Assembly (NCBI GenBank): GCA_004369085.1
Contig: ML210170.1
Span: forward strand, 52,407 to 116,406
Direction: 5' to 3'
DNA from: Coprinopsis marcescibilis
Lineage: Eukaryota; Basidiomycota; Agaricomycetes; Agaricales; Psathyrellaceae
Length of the DNA stretch: 64,000 nt
The first letter of the stretch is position 1. The number at the start of each line of letters is the position of its first letter. The notes under the pieces were generated by a model, which was given only the letters and a program-made list of their open reading frames with translations, made no database searches and was not told the origin of the DNA. Positions 34,391 through 45,839 of this stretch are shown here, one piece after another. The position numbers and the translations under genes are program-made.

Positions 34391-36317
34391 GACTTTCCAG
34401 CGTCAATGGTCAGCCAGGAGAGGGCACCCTGTGTCACGGTTCTGCAGAGGAGGCAGCAGGCTTAGCTCATTTTAAACCTCCCTGGGACACATTAAACAAA
34501 GCCTGATCAAAACTTTCATATTCCGCCATGGCTGTGGTCAGCAGGCATGACACCTTCCCCAAAAGTAAATTTTGTTCAATTATTCTTTTTCGCCAAAGTA
34601 ACAATGTAGATGGGTGTAGGAGTAGTGTATTTAACTGAATACATGATATGGGAGCAGGAGATGCAGAATTGGAGGAGGAATTTCAAAAAAAACAAACGCC
34701 TGAGGAAAACAAACATCTGATGCATGATAGTAGAGTGCAGGAAATGGCTCTTGTGGTGTGATAAGCAGTCCAAGAGGGCAGGGAGATTGTCTTTCAGCTC
34801 AATGGCCAAAGGGTGAAGGGGGCTGGTGGGGGTGGTCATGGATGCATAAACCCAGTCAGTCAAAGTAACTCCAGTGCAAGATATCGTGTTGAGGAGGTCA
34901 TTTAGAGTAAATACATTCATTGTTAATGAGTATTTACCAGAACATAGGGCAACAGTTCATGAAAAAGGTTTATCAATGAGATGCCTCAAGGCTTGCGCTG
35001 ACATCCATGCAATCATGCCACCATTGAAATCATCAATATTCAAAGGGTTCTGAACCAATGGAGTGGTGTAAGTTTTGTCTAGTTTGTCCACTGAGATTAC
35101 CATGCCAAATTTTGCCAGCTGCTCTCTGCAAGAGCTCAGCAACCCTTCATTTTATTTGTTCCATCATGATCTTATTTGCCTGCTCATCAATCATCATCCC
35201 TTCTCTCCCTCTGTCTCAAAAGCTCAAGCAGATGATATGAGAATAAGTGTATGGGTGCAACAGTAATGATACCTGATGATACTGGAGAGCACAGACAATA
35301 ACATCTAGCTATAGAGATAGAAGAATAGACTGCAGAGGCAGTAAAGACAATTGGATAGCTCTATCAAATACAGAGTAGAGATACCAGTACTTATACTGTA
35401 TAGAAGAAGCTATGTAAAGTGTTCATGTGCAGTTGTATCACATGTAGATAAGAGTATCAGTAAGCATATAGCAATGTCCAACTAGATATGAGTCAAATAG
35501 AGTCATAAGGGATAAGGATGAGTAAGACCAAAGGCATAGCCGTATGGCTGTGTACATAGCATATGATATGAAATGGAGAGACAAGTAAACAAGTATGCAA
35601 TGTAAAATTCCAACAGATGAGCGGCTGGTTTAGGAGCCTGGAAGAAAGGAGGTTGAAATGACAAGTCCAAAGTGGTAAGCACCAAGTGCACTTGCATTTA
35701 AGTTCAACCAACATTCACATGACCAGATCAGCTTTGCCAAATCTGGCACAATAGCATGCTGCCTTCAACATTGCTGGCTTGAAGTTCCCTCTGGCATTTT
35801 GCCTTTATTCTGAGTAATTTGATGCGCTGGTTATGGGTAGAAAGGCCTTGGAGCCCTCTTAGTACATTGGCACACCTGTAATAATCAGTTTCAAGAACTT
35901 CAATGCTAAAAATCTACTTATTTGAACATTGCATGGGCCAAATTTTTTAGCATGTGCTGTCCAAGTCCCACTGTATAAGCCAGATTTGGAAGTACATCTG
36001 GTGTTGATACAGTGCACTCAGATGCGGCAAAAGTCTTGATTTAGAACTGACAGAGGTCAAAACCAGCCAAAAAAGGACATGGGAGTGAGTCCAGGACATA
36101 TTGGAACTTGTAATTCTTATTTGGGGATTGATGTCAGTGGTATCAGCCATGTTGTCTTCATGGTGAAAAGGCTTTTCACCTTCAGGATGTCATGGGTTCA
36201 GGATATCTTGACAAGTCAAGATATCATTTTGGCCTGTTGGCCGTGTAGTATTAGGCAAGGGGTGCATATCGATCGACAGTTACCGGCAGGTAGCATTAGG
36301 GTAAAGAAATGTATGTC
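34391..36317. other. Mobile-DNA debris with right repeat arm
   Basis: About 1.9 kb between the pogo relic and the next element. It includes the right arm of the 215-bp inverted repeat (35012-35231) and a short minus frame at 34957-35142 (ending ALRHLIDKPFS) that is also present, mutated, in the left arm. No domain is recognised. Confidence 0.5.
35012..35231 (-). repeat. 215-bp inverted repeat, right arm
   Basis: Partner of 30827-31042. Confidence 0.75.
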
Positions 36318-36327
36318 AGTGTTATGT

Positions 36328-39300
36328 AGGGTTGGGGAAAAAACTTTGCTCAGGATAAAAAACCTGTAATTTACAGGTCCGAGTTTTCCTCCCAGGGTAA
36401 ATTACTAAAAAGCCATGTAAATTACATTTTGAGCTTTGGCCATGTGACATTTTTTTGAGCAAAAAGGAGTCTATTAATAATTAGGCACCCTGGGCAGAGG
36501 AGCATGATGGTCCCCAAATTTGTGCTAGGCAGGTGTACAGAGCAGTCGAAAAGAGTGAGAGACCTAGTTTACCATGCAAAGTTGAATGTTGAACATTGAA
36601 GAGTCAGGCCTATGGTGCAAACCACTTAGTCACCACAAGAATGTCACAAGTCTATAGACAGCTTCAGTTCCAGGTGGAATTTTTATCTGTACAGAGAAAA
36701 TGTTCCTTTTGGCAGGCTTAACATTTTGTCTGTACAGTTTTTTGATTTATTCAAAATTGAAGAAGTTAAAAATTTTGTGACAAACAATCATGGCCACATC
36801 TAATCAGCTTCCATATATGGTAGGTATCTAATCTAATCGATGGCATCACACATCAAAGGTGCAGGCAACAGTCTCAGGAACATGACAATGAGAGTGATAT
36901 TTGGCAGAACTGAACTGCTTTACTTGTGCTTGTGCTACCTGAGTCAAAAGTCCAGACTGATATGCATGCATCCACCATGCCATACAGTGCTCCCATCTCC
37001 GAATTGTGTCAATGTTGACAGAAGTGAGTGCATCCTGCATGTTTGCTTTCAGGGTGTCAAAGGTGAAATCACAACATTCTTGAAGATAACACTTCATGGC
37101 TCCCCAAAAGAACTCAATAAAATTGAGTTCGCAGTGGAACTTTGGAAGGAAAATGCAGAGATGCCCTGCTTCTTCAATCACTTCTTGGACCAGAGACTTC
37201 TGTTCCTTGAAATCGGGCTGAAGTTCCAGGATCCTGTGGCAACAGCAGTCAGTTGCGCCTGGTTGACAGGAGGACTTGCATTTCCCCCAAATGTTCCAAG
37301 TGTCAATCCCTTGTTCCTCCAGAACTTGACGGATTCCCTTTGGTTGATCAGGAAACTCAGGGTGGTTGCTCAGGAAAACCATCTTCTGTGTGACCCTTTC
37401 ATTTGTCTCTGGGCACAGGTACCATCATGGTCTCATGCGAGCCTGCTTTCCTCCAGGCTTGACATTCATGTGGGAGACAACAAGTGCATCCTCAGCATAC
37501 ACTGAATGTCCCTGCAAGTTATCAACCATAATTAGTGCTTGATACTTGGGACCATGTGCTTTTTCAAATGCAGGAATAATTTGTTCACAGAGCTGAGAAG
37601 ACAATGAGAAGATGGTAAGAGATCAACAGAGAACATTTGATGGGGTTACTTACCTGCTTCACAAAAAGCTCACCATTCCAGTATCCATCGTAATTCTTCC
37701 CATATTCCAAAGTCTGACTTGCCTCCTCAAGCCAACCAACTGTCAAGCAGATGACATCACTCTGATGCAGCCCTTGCCCAACACCCTTCTTGCGCAGCTG
37801 ATGTTGATGTTGATCCTCGAAAACCCAACTCTTGGTTGTCGCATCATGTGCTTGGACTGTCATTTCATCATGGGCAACCAGGACCAAGATCATCTTGCAT
37901 TGGACGTTCCCAACTTTGTAACGGACAAGGCGCTGTGAGTACTGGGCCATTCATGGGAGGAAGACATCATCTCGATACACAATCACATCAATGCAATTGA
38001 CCATCAAAATACAGTCCTTTTCAAAATGCAATGTACTGGAAGCCTTCACTGTGAAGCCAATGCCAAGCAGTGGTGAGTGAAATTCCTTTTCGGACAGACA
38101 GCTGGATGCGAGGAAAGAGCTGGATCTCAATATAGCGCGTGAGGCCCTCAGGCATCTCTCTCTAGACAATCTGGTGAAGATAAGGCTCGGCAGCTGCAGG
38201 GAGTAACTTTCCTTCAGTGAATTGCACCAGCTTTTCTGGATTCATTGACCATTTGTGTGACCGAATGAAAGCACACAACTCGGTGCAGATTTGTGGATCC
38301 TGAAGCAGCGAAAAGACCTTCCCATGCCTCCCTTGCTGTGATGTTGGAAGTTCTCGCCTCTCCAAATAAACCTTTGTCCAGGTGCAGATGTTTCTCCCTC
38401 CCCATATTGCTGCAAAGCCATGAGACTCCACTGCTTGCTCTGATGCATCCACCTCTAATTGCCCCTTTTGTACCACCAGCTGAAGATATGTGTGCATGGC
38501 ACATGTTTGCTTTGCCTGAAGTCTATTTGGTCCTGCAGCAAATTTTGTTCAGGCAGACTTGAGGAGTTTCTTGAGATCGGTCAATGCCCCCGCCAACTGA
38601 TCCCTTTGAACATCCTGCTTTCATTGCTGTTGCTCACAAATTGGGACATCATGCCTATGACATTTTAAAGGGACAACTGTGGGTGGTTGGGCATGTTTTA
38701 AACCTGGTGCTGGCTGTGATCTGTTTGCTGACAACGGAACATCAATTCCCTCCTTGGTGTCCTCACCCTTATGCTGATCTCCATCTCCATCTCCTTCATC
38801 TCCACCACCTCCAGCGCTATTGCTGCCCCCAAAGTCCTTGGTGTCAGATTCATGCTGAATGGCATTGCCAAAAATCCAAGAGCATTGTCCTCCAGTGCCC
38901 TCTCAACATTCATTTCTGCTCCAACAGGTTCTGGGTTTGACTGAGGTGCAGGTTGCTTAATGGGTGCAAAAAACAACCTCATCATCATTATACTGGGGTC
39001 TGTTCTGCACAAGAGAACAGTGTGAGTTTCATCATTGGTTTGGATTTTGGAGGATTGATACTCACGATGTTTTGGCAGCTGCATGAGCTTCAGCACAATC
39101 CCTTGACTCCTTCTGTGACTGCCAAACAGAGCGTTCAGAGAGTCCAGTACAGATATTTTCCATTTTACTCTCTGCATCTTTCCAATTCATTGATGCAGCA
39201 TTGGCCATGATTTTTGATAATGGATTTGAACTGTTCAAAGGCCCTGGTTCATGTTCAATCTTGTTGTTACTGTCCAACTTGTCCAAGGTCTGTGTTACTG

Positions 39301-40018
39301 GTGAGCCCACAAAAACTCTCCTCTCGTGTTCCAGCAGTCCAGCCTCATCAATATCCCTCAGAAATTCATCATTGTCTCCATCTGACAGCCCTTCCACCTC
39401 TGAATCCAATGTGTAGTGGTTGATTCTCCCCTGGTAATTGCATTCAATTTCATCATCCAAGTCGAGGTAGATTACTGCAATTGGTTGTGATGTGGCTTGT
39501 TTCTTGACCTTTTGTGTGTGTCTGGCAGCAAGCGATGCTGCTGTGGCTCGAGCTGCTGCTTCCTTCCGATCTTTGGAGACCTTGGGAGGCATTTGTGGGG
39601 GGACAGCGCATGTAACCATTTCTATTTTGTCTGAATACCTATTCTACATGTTGTAAATGGGCGCTGGCCCATGGATATGAGTCAGGATGCCTTGCAGCCA
39701 AGTCCTGCAAACACCGCCTCGCAACTGCCTTGTTTTATGTGCTTTGTACACCAAAATTGACCAGAAATCCACAAAAAAAAATTGAAAAATTGAATTTATT
39801 TTCGCTGCGTGGCCGTTATGGCCACTGTGCAAAACATGTGGTGACTAAGCAGTTTGCACCATAGTCAGGACTTGCAATATTTTCAAAAATATTGAGAACA
39901 AATTGAGGACCCTTTTTTACATTATTTACATGCATGATTTCCTGGCCCAGTAAAAAAGGTGTAAATTCCAGCTGTAAATTACACTTTGTAAATAAGTTGT
40001 TGTAAAGTCCGCAACCCT
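36328..40018. mobile_element. 3.7-kb DNA transposon with 10-bp target duplication
   Basis: The element is bounded by AGGGTTGGGGA... and ...CGCAACCCT, short imperfect terminal inverted repeats. A perfect 10-base direct repeat AGTGTTATGT flanks it (36318-36327 and 40019-40028). Short TGTAATTTACA-type motifs recur near both ends (36370-36430 and 39920-40000) and may be subterminal repeats. It carries one transposase-like gene on the minus strand. The 10-base duplication is unlike the TA of Tc1/mariner elements. Confidence 0.8.
36846..39592 (-). pseudogene. DDE-type transposase of the 3.7-kb element, broken
   Basis: The likely start is at 39592 (MPPKVSKDRKEAAARATAA), followed by an acidic, low-complexity N-terminal region. 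Downstream blocks are RRELPTSQQGRHGKVFSLL, a KLLPAAAEPYL segment, RYKVGNVQCKMILVLVAHDE, FEDQHQHQLRKKGVGQG, LEYGKNYDGYWNGELFVKQV, a QALIMVDNLQGHS segment, a Cys-rich KCKSSCQPGATDCC patch, QPDFKEQKSLVQEVIEEAGH, and FHCELNFIEFFWGAMKCYL. HDE, VDN..GH and the E of ELNFIEFFW look like a DDE triad of the IS630-like kind common in mushroom genomes. An in-frame TGA at 37425-37427 replaces the expected Gly codon in a MRDGWY-like block. Several reading-frame changes between 37.4 and 39.2 kb may be introns or further damage. Confidence 0.72.
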
Positions 40019-40028
40019 AGTGTTATGT

Positions 40029-40664
40029 ACTGCATAAAGCCCAAAGATTACTCAGCGATCTGATCTCAATGCAGTCACGGGGCCTGCCTAAATCCTGATC
40101 CCTGAAAGGCTTTGCGCAATATGAGTCCCATACTTAGTCCCATACTTATACCAATATATGTTCCAGCCCTATGTTATTTCATTTGAAACCCCCATAACAG
40201 GAAAGTCTGCCAACTGTCACGGCAAGACTTTGCTCAAACTTGCCTGCAGTCATACCCAAGTTAACGATTATTTAATGCTTTTCTTGTGACAATTGGCATT
40301 GGCCCTCCCTCTTGGGCCTTTCAATACATATCCCTTACCTCAAAGTCACTAATTAATGCGGAGGAAATGCAGACTTCCACACTTTACATTGCCCATTATG
40401 ATTGATTCCCACTGCTGTTTATTTTCAGGGGTTTCAATGTTCGCAAGCATTGGACTACTTATCACTAGGATAAAACACATCGAACCAGGACTATATTTTA
40501 TTCGAGTATGGACCATGCACCCACCCCAGCAGCCCCCAGTTTGCATGCCCCAGCCAATTTCTGGAATTTCTGGCTCATGTAGATCGGAGTCAATGCCACA
40601 TTTTGTCTGGCATTCACACAAATATATTGTAACCCTCATATTGCCCTTTGTCACCGAAGACTGA
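40029..40664. other. Spacer between two transposons
   Basis: About 640 bases. At 40039-40065 it carries a 27-base exact inverted copy of 43638-43664 (upstream of the Crinkler gene). No gene is recognised. Confidence 0.6.
40039..40065. repeat. 27-bp exact inverted copy of Crinkler upstream sequence
   Basis: GCCCAAAGATTACTCAGCGA and the next seven bases equal the complement of 43638-43664. Similarity fades after about six more bases. Confidence 0.85.
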
Positions 40665-40921
40665 GGGCTCCTTTGGCCCCCAAAATACAGGTGTATTCTT
40701 ATTTAAATGCTGGCAATATTTCGTTCATTATGGTAAGTGGTCAGTGCACAATCTGATCACAGCCTCATCAGTAATCCTGATAACAGATTGATATCATCGT
40801 CTCCCTCATTCCTTGTTGTTTCCTTGTTGTTCCATCATGCCCACAGGTTCAAAACATGCTAGAATTGAGGTAAGCAAACTTATCCTACCTTTCTTTGCCC
40901 CCCACCATCCTCTCATTCACC

Positions 40922-41935
40922 ATGGCCCTGGCAAATGCAGCAAATCCCGCGTTTTGGACCCTGGCTGAAGAATCTGTGCTGCTTGACTACTTGTTGGAGC
41001 ACCGGTCTGAGGCTGGGGATGGTGGAAACTTTAAAAAGCCCACCTTTGAGGCAGCTGCCTCATCTATTGCCCACCTGCATTTGCGCGGGGCCATAAAGAT
41101 ATTCAAAATTTGTCAGAACAAGTACTTGGCTGTGAGTCTTTTTGGTACCTCATTGCAATCTCCCGTTCTAATATGCAGAAAAGCTATGGAAGACCTATCA
41201 TGTTGTTTGTGCAATCCAGCAGGTTTCTGGCTGGACTTGGAGCGATGATACTGGGGCCAGCATTACCTCTGACATAGCCGATTCCTGGGACAACTATGTC
41301 CGTCACCACCCGGAGGCCAAACCCTTCTGCAACAAGGGATGGGTGCACTTCCACAAGGTTTCTGAGCTTATGCCCAGCTCCGCCACTGGTGCCAACATCT
41401 TCATCCCACCCAGGAGTCCAGCAGTGCAGCTGGAAGCACCAATGAGGGCAACGTCAACAACAACAGCCCCTCAACTCAAGATACTGAACACAATGACTTG
41501 GAGGGTCACAAATCTGATCCCAAAGGTGCCCCTGTCACATCCCCTGCCTTCAAGAGTGGGTCGAAGGTTTGTACTCCAGTCACACCATCTCGCCCTGCAT
41601 CCAGGCACCATCACGCAATCAACAGTGCTACTGCACTTCAAGATATGGCATGTTCTGTCGCCGGTTTTGGAGAGGCTGTTGCTGCCGCCTTTGCACCCCC
41701 TCCCAATTCTGTTGACCCCACTCCTCGCCATCGCATTAATGCAATAAAGATGCTTCGCACCAATGAGTATGGCCGCCTTGCCACTTGTGAACTCCTCACC
41801 ATGATCGACATCCTTTGCAAAGACAAGACTGCATGTGACACTTACCTGACGCTTGCTGAAGATGCTGAAGATCGCCATCTCTCTTCTGCTTGGGTGGACT
41901 CCCAGATTACTAACTCCTATTCCTCTTCTGCCTAA
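40922..41935 (+). pseudogene. Harbinger accessory Myb/SANT-like protein, probably frameshifted
   Basis: Starts MALANAANPAFWTLAEESVL and continues LLEHRSEAGDGGNFKKPTF, a Myb/SANT-like DNA-binding domain found in Harbinger accessory proteins that help bring the transposase to the nucleus and the ends. An intron begins near 41132 (GTGAGT after NKYLA), but the downstream frame (KLWKTYHVVCAIQQVSGWTW, DSWDNYVRHHPEAKPFCNKG) is not reached in phase with the canonical donor. A second frame change occurs near 41395-41410, where the frame ending ANIFIPP gives way to one reading SSAAGSTNEG. The last frame runs to TAA at 41933-41935. So either unusual splicing or two small indels must be assumed; damage is more likely. 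Confidence 0.65.
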
Positions 41936-42020
41936 CTCTGAACCCATGTTACACTACATTAACCTTTGACTCTAATTCATGCATTGTGCTTCATTTAATC
42001 ATCAGCTTCTCCTCTCGCTG

Positions 42021-43350
42021 CTAGTACAGCTTGGTAGCTATTCCACATTGCTTGTGCAATGTTATCCCGCAGTGCTGTGGCTCGGGCCTTCTTGATGGGT
42101 GAGACTGCTGCCATAGTGAGTGACCCAAGGTTGTTGTTTCATGTTGTTGTCCCAGGCATTGGATTGAGATGATCTTCATCATTGTCAGAGCCCAATAGAT
42201 AGTTGTCAATATCACTAGGATTGTGGTCCATCAGGAAATTGTGAAGCGCACAAAGTGCAGGAGGGATTTTGACTTGATCTGATATTGGGAAATGTGGTGG
42301 TCGGATTAGAATCTCCCACTTTTTCTTTAAGACACCAAAAACACGTTCAACAAAACTCCGAGCTGATGCATGGCAGAGGTTTTATAGCTCCTCTTTGGTT
42401 GCTGGCCTAGCATGCAGATAATTTTAGATAAAACACGAAGCAGATAAGTAGATAGACAAACTGCGCATTTGCTCTGCCCCACTCAGCCAGGTGATACCTG
42501 ACGCCATGGTATGGAACCATCAATGAGTTGCATATCCCAAAGCCTGCATCACCAAGATAGAACTTTCCAGCAGGTACCAGGAAATCTGTGCAACGGGAAT
42601 GGGCATACATTGTGGCGTCAGCTGTCGACCCTTCCCAACCACTGAGGATGTATAAGAACCACATTGTAAATGAGACACATGCCAAGCAGTTCTGTGTAGT
42701 CCCTCCCTTCCGATTGCAAGCAGCCTGGTGGTCAGCAGCTGATGGACAACAGTTAATGTGTGTCCCATCAAGTGCACCAAGAGCATCTCAAAAAAAAGGA
42801 AAGAACCATGGTTGGCTGCTGATGAACTCCGGGATTGGATCAGATGCCAAAGGAAGCCGAACGTATTTGTTGTAGAATGGTCCCAATGATATTGCATGTA
42901 GAATTTTGCGAAAATATCTAAGTGTGTAGATAAGCAATATTAAAATGAGACAAGATCCTACACGGTGATAGTCTCGTTTGACCGTTGAAACCCTTCCCCC
43001 ACATGCTGCACTGAGAGACCTGTGTGGCACATGTACAGAAAGATAGCAGCCTGCTCATTCAGTGTCACCCCATTTTGTGAATCAGTCAGGTTGCAAAGGA
43101 CTTGCAACTCATGCATGAAAATTAAGAACATGTGAAGTCGCATGCCGAGTTCTGACCAGATTCTTTTTGGATGGCCCTTAATCAGTTCATCGACCCACTC
43201 AGCACCCGAAAGCTTGGAGTTGTGATATGGCTGTTTCCAATACAGAGGAGAAGCGTAGAGTTGTGTTGCAACAGTAACAACATTCAGAAGAAAAGCGGCA
43301 GCAGCCAGAAGTCGCCATTTCTGGTCAGCTGTGATTCGGGTAATGGGCAT
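42021..43350 (-). CDS. Harbinger DDE_4-type transposase
   Basis: Minus-strand segments in order: RITADQKWRLLAAAAFLLNV, LNEQAAIFLYMCHTGLSVQH, GEGFQRSNETIT, YFRKILHAISLGPFYNKYV, DALGALDGTHINCCPSAADH, a THNC/CLACVSFTMWFLYILSGWEGS block, KFYLGDAGFGICNSLMVPYH and GVRYHLAEWGRANAQ. The acidic residues in LDGTHI, the WEGSTADA segment and LGDAGFG correspond to the DDE triad of PIF/Harbinger transposases (DDE_4, cut-and-paste, 3-base target duplications). Two or three short introns separate the pieces (near 42960, 42800 and 42400). The C-terminal part after GRANAQ, including the region 42021-42400, was not fully resolved. It could still be functional; no clear stop was seen in the catalytic blocks. Confidence 0.72.
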
Positions 43351-43557
43351 GGGTGGTCGAATGCATCATTTGAGTACATCTCTCTACTTATATGCACTCT
43401 CAAACGGTGTAAATCCGCTAGAATTCGTGTCTTGTCCACGATTTCCCATGTGATAGGGGCTTCCATCGGACACGGAATAGCACATTTCCAATTACGGCGA
43501 AAATATCGCCGGCATCAAAATAAGAATACACCCGTATTTTGGGGGCCGAAGAAGCCC

Positions 43558-43761
43558 TGACGATACAACGGTGGTGTGGAGAGTTGCAGAATGTGAAGTG
43601 GTCGGAGTTGCTGAGCGCTCAACGTGATCTTCATCGGGATCAGATCGCTGAGTAATCTTTGGGCAGACTCCCAAAATCCGCTGTGGCTCAGGCTGGGGCC
43701 TCGGCCCTGGGGCTGCTTTCTGAATCGCTGGCTGTTCACTTCTCTCTCCCAACCATCCACT
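43558..43761 (+). promoter_or_regulatory. Upstream region of Crinkler gene
   Basis: The 204 bases between the Harbinger end and the ATG must hold the leader, and any promoter lies here or in the transposon. It includes 43638-43664, duplicated in inverted form at 40039-40065. No TATA box is seen. Confidence 0.5.
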
Positions 43762-45839
43762 ATGTCCCATATCGCCCTCAACTGCCTCGTTTCTGGCGAT
43801 GGGGCTGATGAGGTATTCACCGTCAAGATCGCTTCCAACGACAATGTCAGCATCCTCAAGTCGTTAATCAAAGCACAGCTGCCATTGTATGGACCTATCG
43901 CCCCGAAGAAGATCCAGCTCTTCAAGGTTTCGCTCCCTCTCGACGAGGTCTACAGGGCACGGGAACCCTTCAGCGTCAAGGGGTCAGAGGAACTCAAGTC
44001 CCCGCTCATGAAAATGTCAGCCGCCTTTGGAGACTCACTCGTGGAGGACCATGTCCATATCATCGTGGTGATGCCTACTGGTGGCCATCCCGAAGACCCG
44101 TATCTTATGTCGATCTACGACATCCTATGGAAGGGGGAGTTCCCTGAGCATGTGAAATGCTTTGACCCATTCAAGAAGTGTCTACTCCCAGCCGCCACTG
44201 GGATTAGGTCGAATGAAATCGAAGGTTCGTAACCCCATCAAATTTCAACAGTTATCAGAGCTCTTACAAACGACCAGATCCATCCGCCAGGGGTGCAGAG
44301 GGCAAAGATGAAATCGAGGTCCTTGATCTCTCGCCACTGGCGAATATCTTTATCACAGGCGATGACCATCGCTATGAACGGCTGCTTATCAGACCGGCAT
44401 ACAGCGAATTCCGCCAATACGTCCTGGACTTCGTGGACCAGCACAAAGGAGTTCCATCGTATATCTTGCTCCTTGGACACCCAGGAATTGGTAAGAGTAC
44501 CAATGCTCTCTCTTCGTAAGTCCTGTATTGATCATTGAGGATTGACAGGGAAAACCGCGTTACTCTTCCTCATGTTATGCTGGTGCTTCCAAACGAAGAC
44601 GCCTGTGTATTATCAGCCCCGATCTCATATCATCTGGTTCTTCAACAAGGATGGCTGCGAGCGTCTTGAAGAAAAACAGTTCCGCGAGCATCGTCTCCGC
44701 CAACCGAGGGATCTGGCTCACTACTACCTTTTTGATCTCAACACAAGTCAATCATTGTCCGACGTAGTGGCTGTCTCAAACACAGTTGTGATCGTCTCGA
44801 CCTCGCCTAGCACTGCACATTATAAAAGTTGGGCGAAGGATCGTGGTGATTCGGGTGCCCTGACCAAATGGTGGATGGAACCTTGGACTTGGGCAGAAGT
44901 AATGGACTGGGGGTGCGTGATACATTCATCCAATGTCCCCCTCTTGCAACTAAATTATTTGGAAGACGATTTCGAGGCGATGACCTACAGCGGATCCAAT
45001 GGGCCTACACCCGGTTTGGAGGGTCGTCAAGGCTGTGCTTTGGCAGTGAAGAGCTGCAACGCGAGGCACTTCAAATGCTGGAGCGCCAGATTGAGGAGGT
45101 CGTGCAGAGTGACCAGCGACTCATCCCCACGTTTTCGGAACCTCTCTATACTGCGCGCGAAAGCTGGTCTAGTCACATTGCCGCTATTTTTCCGAAGCAG
45201 GAGGATGGAAAGCTCGATCGAAACCTTTCAGAAATTACCTTTGCTTCGTCGTATGCAGCATCCGAGATCGCCCGAAAAGCTCACAAGAACGTCGTCGAAT
45301 ACATCTTCCAATACTTCGGTGCACTGTGCCGAAGCCGTTGGTCGCGGACCGTTGCAGGCTCGATCTTCGAACAACTCGCCCACAGGACCTTGAGGAGAGG
45401 TCTTAAGAATGCACAGCTACGTACTTTGTCCACAGAAAGCACCGAACGCAAGGAAACCCCCGTTGATCTCCACAATGAAACCGGAGATGAGCAACTGTTC
45501 GACACTGGCGACCTTCAAATCACGGAAAGTACATACCTTCGTCCGAACTCGAGCACATTCCCTGGGATTGACTCGTTGATCCTCGACCGAAGCGGCGTCC
45601 TCAACCTCTTCCAAATCACGATCAACACCTCACATCGGGTCAACTCGAATTTTCTGAAGGAAATCCCGGACAAATATCACACCAAGATGCGCTTAATTTT
45701 TGTTATGCCCGTTGAAGAAGGAAAGCGGATGAAGAAACAAGGAATCGATGGCAAAAATGGCGATTTGCGTCGTGTGGCCGAAAGAATTCCCCAGTTTGTG
45801 CTTGTTCTGACAGATGATCAGGTTAAAGCGGCGGTTTAG
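43762..45839 (+). CDS. Crinkler-type protein: ubiquitin-like header, P-loop NTPase, REase-like nuclease
   Basis: Exons 43762-44224, 44278-44490, 44549-44912 and 44966-45839 give 637 residues. Residues 1-108 form a Crinkler header (MSHIALNCLVSGDG; IQLFKVSLPL at 51-60; ending HIIVVMPTGG). A P-loop NTPase follows, with Walker A GHPGIGKT at about 221-228, split by intron 2. The C-terminal domain has SIFEQLAH, FPGIDSLILD (545-554) and LNLFQITI, the E-D-QxT pattern of PD-(D/E)xK restriction-like nucleases. This NTPase plus REase layout is a known Crinkler class, proposed to act on host or rival nuclei in oomycetes and fungi, and also found in free-living species. No signal peptide is visible. The third intron (44913-44965, 53 bases, GTGCGT...AAG) is inferred; without it the frame shifts at a GGGGG run (44909-44913). 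Sibling header relic at 26483-26527. Confidence 0.85.

Larger units (their letters stand above)
40665..43557. mobile_element. PIF/Harbinger transposon, 2.9 kb
   Basis: Terminal inverted repeats of about 59 bases begin GGGCTCCTTTGGCCCCCAAA on the left and GGGCTTCTTCGGCCCCCAAA on the right (complement), with about eight differences. A 3-base TGA duplication flanks it (40662-40664, 43558-43560). It encodes the two divisions of a Harbinger element: a Myb/SANT-like protein on plus and a DDE_4-type transposase on minus. Low divergence between the ends suggests a fairly recent insertion. It ends 204 bases before the Crinkler start codon. Confidence 0.9.
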
